This document shows, piece by piece, positions 1 through 6,159 of a stretch of 10,970 bases of DNA. The stretch lies in assembly GCA_964386795.1 (NCBI GenBank), contig CAYLUE010000049.1:1-10970 (forward strand), read 5' to 3'. Positions within the stretch are counted from its first letter, which is position 1. The number at the start of each line of letters is the position of its first letter. This DNA comes from TMED108 sp964386795 (GTDB lineage Bacteria; Fidelibacterota; Marinisomatia; Marinisomatales; TCS55). The translations under genes and the position numbers were made by a program. The notes beneath the pieces are model-generated. The model was given only the letters and a program-made list of their open reading frames with translations. It was not told the origin of the DNA and made no database searches.

Positions 1-204
1 TATATTCATGGCACGGGAGATGATAATGTGCATTATCAAAATGCTGAAATGCTAGCAAATGAATTAATTAAACATAAGAGAGTTTTTTATATGTTATCCT
101 ACCCAAACAGATCTCATGGGATAAGAGAAGACGGCGCATATCCACACGTAAAACTTATGTTCACAGATTTTTTAAGAAAAAACTGCCCGCCAGGAGGGAA
201 ATAA
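1..204 (+). CDS. Dipeptidyl-peptidase IV family serine peptidase, C-terminal fragment
   Basis: Only the last 67 codons are in the window; the gene begins to the left. The fragment carries two of the three catalytic residues of the S9B (DPP IV) family: the Asp in HGTGDDNVHYQN (first D, fragment residue 7) and the His in NRSHGI (residue 39). The nucleophilic Ser lies outside the window. DPP IV enzymes remove X-Pro or X-Ala dipeptides from peptide N-termini and in Bacteroidota are usually exported to the periplasm or cell surface to help use proteins as food; location here cannot be judged without the N-terminus. It ends in TAA at 202-204, five bases before the stop of the convergent korB, and no hairpin terminator is visible between them. 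The family call is firm because spacing and wording around both catalytic residues match DPP IV rather than prolyl oligopeptidase. Confidence 0.9.
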   Translation, partial: YIHGTGDDNVHYQNAEMLANELIKHKRVFYMLSYPNRSHGIREDGAYPHVKLMFTDFLRKNCPPGGK

Positions 205-209
205 GAATA

Positions 210-1268
210 CTATTTTAGACTAGCATTTATTTTAGTAATTTCTGATTTTCCTGGACAGAGATCTCCTTCATTTAATGCGTTAAGCGGTTTATCAACTATA
301 TTTAATGTTTGAGCAAGATCCTTTGATTTTGGGTTTATATATAATAGGCCCGTCAATACTTTTCCTTTTTCATAAGATTGTTGAATTTTATTAATGGCTT
401 CAATTTTATTTTCTGGATTATAATTTTTTGAAATTTTTTGAAGAGATATTATTGAACCGTCGTGTAATTTTACATCTAGATTTTTTCCTGATCCATAATT
501 AGCTTTTATGGTACTTTCATTTGCAACAAAATCCGTTTTCGAAGACACTGCGTCATTATGTTCTCTTATATAATCATAACTTTTAGTAGAATTTTTGTGA
601 TTATTAAATGTCACACAAGGAGAGATCACATCAATAAGAGCAAATCCTTTATGTTTTAAAGCTGCTTTCATCAATGGGACTAATTGGCTTTTATCTCCAG
701 AAAAACTTCTTGCCACAAAGCTTGCTCCTAAATTAATAGCTATCCCCACTAAGTCAATAGGGGGGAAAAGATTATCATCTCCATATTTACCTTTAGACTC
801 AAGATCATTAGTTGCGGAAAATTGACCCTTAGTAAGACCATAGGTTCCATTATTTTCAACAATATACACAACGTTTAATTGCCTTCTTACAGCATGCACA
901 AACTGACCTATGCCAATAGAGGCTGTGTCTCCATCTCCTGAAACACCAAGATAGGTTAATTCATGATTAGCAAGATTTGCTCCTGTGGCAATCGAAGGCA
1001 TTCTCCCGTGAACAGAATTAAATCCATGAGACTGCTTTAAAAAATATGTAGGGGTTTTAGAAGAGCACCCAATACCTGATAATTTTGCAACTTGATGGCC
1101 TGCAATATTAAGCTGAAAACAGGCTTCTACAATGGCAGCACTTATTGAATCATGGCCACAACCAGCACAAAGAGTTGAAATAGGTCCTTCATAATCCCTT
1201 CTTGTAAGGCCTAGCTTGTTTTTTTTAAGCTTAGGGTGATAATTAGAAGGTTTTTTTATGTAAGTCAT
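210..1268 (-). CDS. korB: 2-oxoglutarate (2-oxoacid):ferredoxin oxidoreductase, beta subunit
   Basis: A 352-residue KorB-type subunit. It binds thiamine diphosphate and one [4Fe-4S] cluster and works with KorA in the CoA-dependent, reversible interconversion of a 2-oxoacid (most likely 2-oxoglutarate) and its acyl-CoA, with electrons passed to or from ferredoxin in the cytoplasm. Visible marks are the CAGCGHD motif (C34, C37), C68 in GIGCSS and C218 in SPCVTFN as likely cluster ligands, and the thiamine diphosphate motif from GDGD (111-114) to ENN (138-140). The length is usual for the family. It starts one base after the korA stop, so translation is probably coupled, and it is the last gene of the operon. 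The start is supported by this spacing; no Shine-Dalgarno sequence is seen, the leader being AAAAAATAAT. Substrate preference (2-oxoglutarate against other 2-oxoacids) is inferred from family resemblance. Confidence 0.93.
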   Translation of the reverse strand: MTYIKKPSNYHPKLKKNKLGLTRRDYEGPISTLCAGCGHDSISAAIVEACFQLNIAGHQVAKLSGIGCSSKTPTYFLKQSHGFNSVHGRMPSIATGANLANHELTYLGVSGDGDTASIGIGQFVHAVRRQLNVVYIVENNGTYGLTKGQFSATNDLESKGKYGDDNLFPPIDLVGIAINLGASFVARSFSGDKSQLVPLMKAALKHKGFALIDVISPCVTFNNHKNSTKSYDYIREHNDAVSSKTDFVANESTIKANYGSGKNLDVKLHDGSIISLQKISKNYNPENKIEAINKIQQSYEKGKVLTGLLYINPKSKDLAQTLNIVDKPLNALNEGDLCPGKSEITKINASLK

Positions 1269-1269
1269 A

Positions 1270-3099
1270 TTATTTTTTATTTAAAATTTCTTTTATTTTC
1301 TTTTCCGATAAGAATTTAATGATTTCAGAACTTATAAAATCTGCAGTTATTGGCATTCCATCAAAACAAAGAACTGGGGTTAGTTTATCAGAAGATATAT
1401 TTGCTTTGGATTCAGCTAATAATAGTTTTTTCATTTGGGCATCTCTATTTTGTTCAACTACAAAAACCAGATCATGACTTGTAATAAAATTATCAACTTC
1501 ATCATTGAAAGGAAAAGATCTTATCCTCATAGAATCCAGTAATATTCCTTCCGAATTAAGATAATCCAGAGCCTCAATCATTGAATATTCCGAACCACCA
1601 AAGTATATAACTCCCAAAGAGTTATTATTCGATAAAATAACAGGTTTTGGAACGTGCTGGGAAGCGTTCTCATGTTTTTGCAATATTCTAGATAAATTTC
1701 TTGCATTTACTTTCCCGTCTTCCGTATACACAGCATATTCATCGTGAGAAGAGCCCCTTGTAAAAAAAGCTCCTTTTTCTGGATGAGTCCCAGGATACGT
1801 ACGATAAGGAATGCCGTCACCATCAATATCAAGATACCTTCCAAACTTGTCTATGTTATCCAAATCATCTTTGGACAAAACCTTTCCTCTATCATAATTG
1901 TGATTATCATTCCACTCAAATTTATCTGTACTGAAGTCATTCATTCCAATGTCTAAATCTGAAAGAACTACTACCGGTGTTTGAAAACGATCAGCTAGAT
2001 CAAAAGCTTTCACAGAAAACTCGAAACATTCAGTAGGATTAGAAGGAAACAAAACAATATGCTTTGTGTCTCCATGAGAAGCGTATGCACATAATAATAT
2101 ATCCGATTGTTGTGTCCTAGTAGGCATTCCTGTTGAGGGTCCTCCCCTTTGAATATCAAATAAAACTACTGGAACTTCAGCAAAATAAGCTAATCCCAAA
2201 AATTCAGACATTAATGATATTCCGGGACCACTTGTTGCCGTAAAGGCTCTTGCGCCATTCCAATTTGCCCCTATAGCCATCCCTATAGCAGCCAACTCAT
2301 CTTCAGCCTGAACAACTGCAAATTTGTTTTTTTTGGTTTTTTTATCAACTCTTAACTTCTCACAATATTTTGTAAATGCTTCAGCAACTGAAGTAGATGG
2401 TGTTATTGGATACCAGGCACAAACAGTAGCGCCAGAATAAACACAACCTAGTCCCATAGCATCATTCCCATTTGTAAGTATCATCCCCTTAGTCTTATTA
2501 GATTTTTTGACCTTAATTTCACACTGATTCTTAAAGTTTTCTTTTGCATAATTAAATCCGATTTCTAAGGCTTTAACATTAGGGGCAATAAGTTTTTCTT
2601 TGCCTTTAAATTTTTCTGAAATCAAATCAATATAGACTTTTTTACCAATCCCCAAGAGATATGACAAAGCTCCAACATATACAATATTCTTAAATAGAAG
2701 TCTTAATTTTGGATTTGAAAATGCTTCAACACACATATCGGTTAGAGGAATGCCTATAACATTAATGTCATCTCTTCCAAAATCTCTTTTCCAAGAAGAA
2801 TCATATAATAAATATCCTCCTTTTCTTATTTCGGCAATATCTTCAGCATATGACTGAGGATTCATAGCAACTGATATATCTATCCCTTCTCTTCTACCTA
2901 AATACCCTTTTTCTGTTACCCTTACTTCAAACCAAGTAGGCAATCCTTGAATATTTGATGGAAAAATGTTTTTTGGACTAACAGGAATACCTATTCGAAA
3001 GACTCCTTTAGCAAACATCTGATTAGCGCTTGCCGATCCTGATCCATTAACATTTGCAAACTTAATCACAAACTCATTTTCAGCTTTTATTTTATGCAT
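1270..3099 (-). CDS. korA: 2-oxoglutarate (2-oxoacid):ferredoxin oxidoreductase, fused gamma-alpha subunit
   Basis: A 609-residue KorA. Residues about 10-190 are the gamma domain (FANVNGSGSASANQMFAKGV; GYLGRREGIDISVAMN), and about 205-609 the alpha domain with YPITPSTS (230-237), TSGPGISLMSE (289-299) and QRGGPSTGMPTRTQQSD (317-333). Gamma fused before alpha is the common form in aerobic and facultative bacteria. With KorB it makes the 2-oxoacid oxidoreductase core. I start it at the ATG at 3099, not at the in-frame ATG at 3240: the extra 47 residues of the longer reading are antisense-like filler overlapping the conserved ferredoxin C-terminus of the upstream gene in another frame, whereas residue 1 at 3099 leads straight into the gamma domain. 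From 3099 the gene overlaps the upstream stop by 8 nt (CATGCATAA), a typical coupled junction. It ends one base before korB. Confidence 0.93.
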   Translation of the reverse strand: MHKIKAENEFVIKFANVNGSGSASANQMFAKGVFRIGIPVSPKNIFPSNIQGLPTWFEVRVTEKGYLGRREGIDISVAMNPQSYAEDIAEIRKGGYLLYDSSWKRDFGRDDINVIGIPLTDMCVEAFSNPKLRLLFKNIVYVGALSYLLGIGKKVYIDLISEKFKGKEKLIAPNVKALEIGFNYAKENFKNQCEIKVKKSNKTKGMILTNGNDAMGLGCVYSGATVCAWYPITPSTSVAEAFTKYCEKLRVDKKTKKNKFAVVQAEDELAAIGMAIGANWNGARAFTATSGPGISLMSEFLGLAYFAEVPVVLFDIQRGGPSTGMPTRTQQSDILLCAYASHGDTKHIVLFPSNPTECFEFSVKAFDLADRFQTPVVVLSDLDIGMNDFSTDKFEWNDNHNYDRGKVLSKDDLDNIDKFGRYLDIDGDGIPYRTYPGTHPEKGAFFTRGSSHDEYAVYTEDGKVNARNLSRILQKHENASQHVPKPVILSNNNSLGVIYFGGSEYSMIEALDYLNSEGILLDSMRIRSFPFNDEVDNFITSHDLVFVVEQNRDAQMKKLLLAESKANISSDKLTPVLCFDGMPITADFISSEIIKFLSEKKIKEILNKK

Positions 3100-5149
3100 G
3101 ATTAAGTTTGTTTTTTTTAATATCCATCGTGGTGCACTTTGAATACGTTCGAGCTTCCTCATATAAAAATGTTTGCATATCCCATGCCGCAGTAGGACAT
3201 CTCTCAGCACACAAGCCACAATGGACACATAAGTCTTCATCTTTTACCATTACTCTTTTGGTAGGTAACTCTTCTGATACTAACAAATCTTGATTCTTAT
3301 TAGCTGCTGGTACCCTTAATTTTTCTCTCAATTTATCTTCTGAATCATTATATACAAAATTAATGGTGTCTGTAGGACATATATCAACGCAAGCATCACA
3401 TTCAATACATTTACTTTCAGCAAATACTGTTTGAACGTCACAATTAAGACATCTCTGCGCTTCTTCAAAAGCTAATTTTTCATCGTATCCAAGCTCTACT
3501 TCAACTTTTAAATTTTTTAATGATATTTTTTGATCCGCATGTGGGACTAAAAATCTTTTCTTTTGTGATATATCATTATCATATGACCATTCGTGTACAC
3601 CCATTTTTTGACTTACTAAATTAGTCATAGGGTCTGGCCTAGAATGTAAATCTTTTCCTTCACAAAGTTTATCTATAGATATAGCTGCCTGATGCCCATG
3701 AGCAACAGCCCAAATTATATTCTCTGGTCCCCATGCCGCATCCCCTCCAAAGAATACTTTCTCATGTGTTGATTGAAATGTTTTTTTATCGACAACTGGC
3801 ATATCCCACTCTCCAAATTCAATACCAATATCTTTTTCAATCCACTTATACGCATTGTATTGTCCTATAGCAATGATTACATCATCACATTTTACTATAA
3901 CAGGATCTTCTCCAGTAGGAATTAAAGATCTTTTCCCTTTTTTATCGTATGACGCTTTAACTTTTTCGAATTCCATACCAATCAATTTCCCTTTTTTATG
4001 TAAAAATTTCTTAGGCACATGGTTTTCAATAATTGGGATGTTTTCTTCCATAGCATCTTCGATTTCCCATTCAGAAGCTTTCATATCAGTAAAAGGACTT
4101 CTCACTATAACTTTTACATCATTAGCGCCAAGTCTTAATGATGACCTACAACAATCCATTGCAGTATTACCCCCGCCTAACACAATAACTTTCTTACCCA
4201 CTGAAGAGGTGTGTTCAAATGCAATGCTTGTTAGCCAATCAATTCCTATATGAATATTTTTCTTAGCTTCTTCTCGTCCTTCTATATAAAGATCTCTTCC
4301 CTTAGGAGCTCCCGTACCCACAAAAACAGAATCAAAATTCTTCTCCAATAGACTTTTCATGCTTTTAATTTCAGAATTATATCTTACCTCAATTCCCAAA
4401 TTAATTATTTGATCAATTTCTTCATCTAACACTTTTTCCGGCAGCCTAAATGCTGGAATATTAGTGCGCATTAACCCTCCGGCTTTTGGGTCTTTTTCAA
4501 AAAGAACTAATTCATATCCCAAAACAGCTAAATCTCTTGCGACCGTTAATGATGCTGGGCCAGCACCAATTAAAGCAATTCTCTTACCGTTCTTTTTTGG
4601 GATTTCTGGTAAGCGATCTTGAATATTATCCTTATAGTCATATGCAACTCTTTTAAGCCTACAAATAGCAACTGGTTTTTCATGCGATCTTGTTCTCCTA
4701 CAAGCCGGTTCACATGGTCGATCACATGTTCTACCTAAAATTCCTGGAAAAACATTCGATTCCCAATTAATCATATAGGCATCAGTATAATTTCCTTGAG
4801 CTATCTGCCTAATATATTCTGGGACTGGAGTATGAGCCGGACATGCATACTGACAATCAACTACCTTATGATAATACTGAGGGTCGCTAGTATCCGTTGG
4901 TTTCATTGGCGCTTCCTTAGCTAAAAACCCCTCTATCTTTTTTTTGTTTTCATGAGATTTAACCTTAAGATCATTGATTATATTTTTGAATTTTTCAACG
5001 ACCTTCCACCTGCGTGATTGTGCTAGTTTTAAATCTTTGGTTTTTAAAGACTCTCTCAAATCAAAACCTAACTGTGATCTTAAAGTTCTAGGAACAGCAA
5101 CTTTTACCCACCAAGTATTTTGTCTTTTAAAAAGATATCTTTTATCCAT
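3092..5149 (-). CDS. GltD-like NAD(P)H/ferredoxin oxidoreductase with integrase-like N-terminal domain
   Basis: A 685-residue protein. Residues 1-60 (RYLFKRQNTWWVKVAVPRTL, then SLKTKDLKLAQSRR) read like the N-terminal DUF6538-type domain of phage tyrosine recombinases, which is not part of any GltD known to me. A linker (61-80) follows. From about 82 the protein is a complete GltD-type flavoprotein: N-terminal Fe-S domain (CQYACPAHTP, C99/C103; CDRPCEPACRR, C142/C146/C150), FAD site GAGPAS (195-200), NAD(P) site GGGNTAMD (325-332), second FAD strand GGDAAWGPENI (468-478), CLNC (567-570) and two [4Fe-4S] ferredoxin motifs (C581/584/587/591; C641/644/647/651). It probably moves electrons between NAD(P)H and the KorAB ferredoxin circuit; gene order and the 8-nt overlap with korA support this. 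A shorter start, ATG at 4906 (604 aa), would omit the integrase-like part. I prefer the long form because the N-terminal frame is open and its protein motif is conserved. Confidence 0.85.
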   Translation of the reverse strand: MDKRYLFKRQNTWWVKVAVPRTLRSQLGFDLRESLKTKDLKLAQSRRWKVVEKFKNIINDLKVKSHENKKKIEGFLAKEAPMKPTDTSDPQYYHKVVDCQYACPAHTPVPEYIRQIAQGNYTDAYMINWESNVFPGILGRTCDRPCEPACRRTRSHEKPVAICRLKRVAYDYKDNIQDRLPEIPKKNGKRIALIGAGPASLTVARDLAVLGYELVLFEKDPKAGGLMRTNIPAFRLPEKVLDEEIDQIINLGIEVRYNSEIKSMKSLLEKNFDSVFVGTGAPKGRDLYIEGREEAKKNIHIGIDWLTSIAFEHTSSVGKKVIVLGGGNTAMDCCRSSLRLGANDVKVIVRSPFTDMKASEWEIEDAMEENIPIIENHVPKKFLHKKGKLIGMEFEKVKASYDKKGKRSLIPTGEDPVIVKCDDVIIAIGQYNAYKWIEKDIGIEFGEWDMPVVDKKTFQSTHEKVFFGGDAAWGPENIIWAVAHGHQAAISIDKLCEGKDLHSRPDPMTNLVSQKMGVHEWSYDNDISQKKRFLVPHADQKISLKNLKVEVELGYDEKLAFEEAQRCLNCDVQTVFAESKCIECDACVDICPTDTINFVYNDSEDKLREKLRVPAANKNQDLLVSEELPTKRVMVKDEDLCVHCGLCAERCPTAAWDMQTFLYEEARTYSKCTTMDIKKNKLNHA
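4949..5146 (-). other. Tyrosine-recombinase N-terminal (DUF6538-like) domain within the flavoprotein
   Basis: This marks the coding part for about residues 2-67 of the flavoprotein. The pattern Y-L-x-K-R-x-x-T-W-W-V-K-V-A-V-P-R-x-L, then L-G, then S-L-K-T-K-D-L-K-L-A-Q, is the recognisable pattern of the N-terminal domain that precedes the core-binding and catalytic domains in many phage and island integrases. None of the catalytic domain (R-H-R-Y) is present: after the linker SHENKKKIEGFLAKEAPMK the sequence becomes Fe-S flavoprotein. The identification is by eye from motif memory and needs a profile search. Confidence 0.6.
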
Positions 5150-5229
5150 CTTTAAGTTATTAAATTGCTTTTTTTGTACCTTACATTATCAATATAACTA
5201 TACAATAATACTATTCTTTTAAAAAAAAC

Positions 5230-5237
5230 CAAACGTA
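5230..5237 (-). promoter_or_regulatory. Candidate Bacteroidota-type -7 promoter element (TACGTTTG)
   Basis: On the minus strand TACGTTTG matches the Bacteroidota housekeeping -7 element TAnnTTTG exactly. It would start transcription near 5223, giving a leader of about 75 nt for the flavoprotein-kor operon. No TTTG lies at the usual distance upstream; the nearest is at 5264-5267, 26 bp away, so the -33 half is weak. Dyad B overlaps the element and dyad C lies in the spacer, as would suit a repressor. Confidence 0.4.
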
Positions 5238-5264
5238 TGGTACATTATATGTTTTGTACCATAC
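5235..5264. repeat. Inner inverted repeat, 10-bp arms with 10-bp spacer
   Basis: GTATGGTACA (5235-5244) and TGTACCATAC (5255-5264) are exact reverse complements separated by TTATATGTTT. It is formed by dyads B and C facing away from each other. The size (30 bp, arms about 10) also resembles a tyrosine-recombinase core site, although the spacer is longer than the usual 6-8 bp. Confidence 0.75.
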
Positions 5265-5345
5265 AAACAAAAAAGTTGTATTTTATATTTTATAACAAAA
5301 CCTTTGTAAGGTACAATTACTGAAAAGTTGTTGGTTGATTCTTTC

Positions 5346-6158
5346 TTACAGGGAGGACATATCTATAACAAAACGATACCTGACATCTTTATTAATAGTT
5401 CTGTCAAACGCATCATTAATTTTAGTTATTGGTATAACCTCAACTTCAGGATATATGTTTTTTTCATGACAATAATCTATCATCTCTTGGGTCTCTCCAA
5501 TACTACCTATTGACGATCCCACAATACCCTTCCTCTTGTCAATCAAAGAAAAACTTGATATAGATAACGGTTCCATTGGAAGACCTACAATCATAATTAA
5601 GCCATCTGTTTTCAGAAATGAAAAAACTTGAGCCATGTCTCTATTTGCAGACACAGTATCTAGAATATAATCACATGAGTTAACATGATTAGCAACATCC
5701 TTGGGGTTTTTAATATTAACAAAATGCTTGGCCCCCATATCTAAAGCCTCTTGTTTTTTTGAGTCTGATGTGCTAAACACTACAACCTCAGCNNNNNNNN
5801 NNNNNNNNNNNNNNNNNNNNNNNNNNNNNNNNNNNNNNNNNNNNNNNNNNNNNNNNNNNNNNNNNNNNNNNNNNNNNNNNNNNNNNNNNNNNCCAACACC
5901 TACAGCATCACCCATTTTAAATTTAGTTACACCCCTACCTACCTCTTTTACTACACCAATTATTTCGTGGCCTGGAACCATTGGATAAATTGATGAGTTG
6001 TTCCACTCGTTTCTTGCCATGTGTATGTCTGAGTGACAAACCCCACAATAAAGAATTTCAATGTTAACGTCTTCTGGATTTAACTTTCTTCTCTCGATAT
6101 CATATGATTCTAGTGGAGTATCTGACTGAAGAGCTGCGTAAGACTTTACTTTTCCCAT
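5346..6158 (-). CDS. Zinc-dependent NAD(P) alcohol dehydrogenase, interrupted by an assembly gap
   Basis: A medium-chain (MDR) alcohol/aldehyde dehydrogenase of the cinnamyl-alcohol dehydrogenase/YahK type, which commonly reduces aldehydes with NADPH in the cytoplasm. The N-terminal part shows CGVCHSDIHMARNEW with catalytic zinc ligand C41 and PGHEIIG with H64/E65. After the gap come a Rossmann strand (VVVFSTSDSKKQEALDMGA), DYILDTVSA, GLPMEPLSISSFSLIDKRKGIVGSSIGS and the usual C-terminus. The structural-zinc cysteines, the GLGGLG cofactor loop and the third zinc ligand all fall in the 100-N gap. About 236 residues are real; family members have about 350, so roughly 110 residues are missing and the true gap is likely nearer 330 than 100 bp. 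That the frame stays open through the Ns is chance. The gene starts one base after the thymidine kinase stop, so the two are probably cotranscribed. Substrate unknown. Confidence 0.85.
   Translation of the reverse strand: MGKVKSYAALQSDTPLESYDIERRKLNPEDVNIEILYCGVCHSDIHMARNEWNNSSIYPMVPGHEIIGVVKEVGRGVTKFKMGDAVGVXXXXXXXXXXXXXXXXXXXXXXXXXXXXXXXXXXAEVVVFSTSDSKKQEALDMGAKHFVNIKNPKDVANHVNSCDYILDTVSANRDMAQVFSFLKTDGLIMIVGLPMEPLSISSFSLIDKRKGIVGSSIGSIGETQEMIDYCHEKNIYPEVEVIPITKINDAFDRTINKDVRYRFVIDMSSL
5793..5892. other. Assembly gap, 100 N
   Basis: Exactly 100 consecutive N, the conventional size for a scaffold join of unknown length, placed inside the alcohol dehydrogenase. The protein family's length suggests the true missing length is about 330 bp. 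Physical linkage across this point rests on the scaffolding, helped by the fact that both sides are matching halves of one gene. Confidence 0.97.
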
Positions 6159-6159
6159 A

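Larger units (their letters stand above)
5174..5316. promoter_or_regulatory. Array of four TTGTA-N3-TACAA dyads upstream of the flavoprotein-kor operon
   Basis: Four related 13-bp dyads lie in a 143-bp stretch. Site A is TTGTACCTTACAT at 5174-5186; B is ACGTATGGTACAT at 5233-5245; C is TTGTACCATACAA at 5254-5266; D is TTGTAAGGTACAA at 5304-5316. C and D have perfect 5-bp arms, A has one arm mismatch and B is the weakest. The centre is CCW, so each site also has a direction: A and C read CCW on the plus strand, B and D on the minus strand, giving nested inverted pairs (A-D share 12 exact bases, B-C share 10). B and C centres are 21 bp apart, two helical turns. B overlaps a possible -7 element. 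The likely role is an operator for a dimeric regulator of the downstream operon; recombinase binding sites are the alternative. Confidence 0.6.

Noticed and set aside
3100..3240. Upstream extension of korA to an ATG at 3240 (47 more residues)
   Set aside because: It overlaps the conserved ferredoxin C-terminus of the upstream flavoprotein in another frame, matches nothing in KorA, and the ATG at 3099 gives a normal gamma-domain start with an 8-nt coupled overlap.
3855..4253. 132-codon plus-strand open frame inside the flavoprotein gene
   Set aside because: It is the antisense shadow of a well-conserved coding region; its translation has low-complexity Ser/Phe/Ile content and no recognisable motif.
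3240..5149. Intact tyrosine recombinase or integrated element
   Set aside because: Only the N-terminal domain resemblance is present; no core-binding or catalytic domain, no tRNA target and no flanking direct repeats were found in the window.
5300..5312. Rho-independent terminator after the alcohol dehydrogenase
   Set aside because: On the minus strand ACCTT-ACA-AAGGT followed by TTTTG is a 5-bp stem with a 3-nt loop, too weak to call, and it coincides with dyad D, which explains the symmetry.
5150..5345. CRISPR array
   Set aside because: The repeated units are only 13 bp, alternate in orientation and are unevenly spaced; no cas genes are present.
5346..6158. Alcohol dehydrogenase as a naturally shortened 270-residue protein
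   Set aside because: The shortness comes from 100 N filler, not from sequence; both ends align with a full-length family member.
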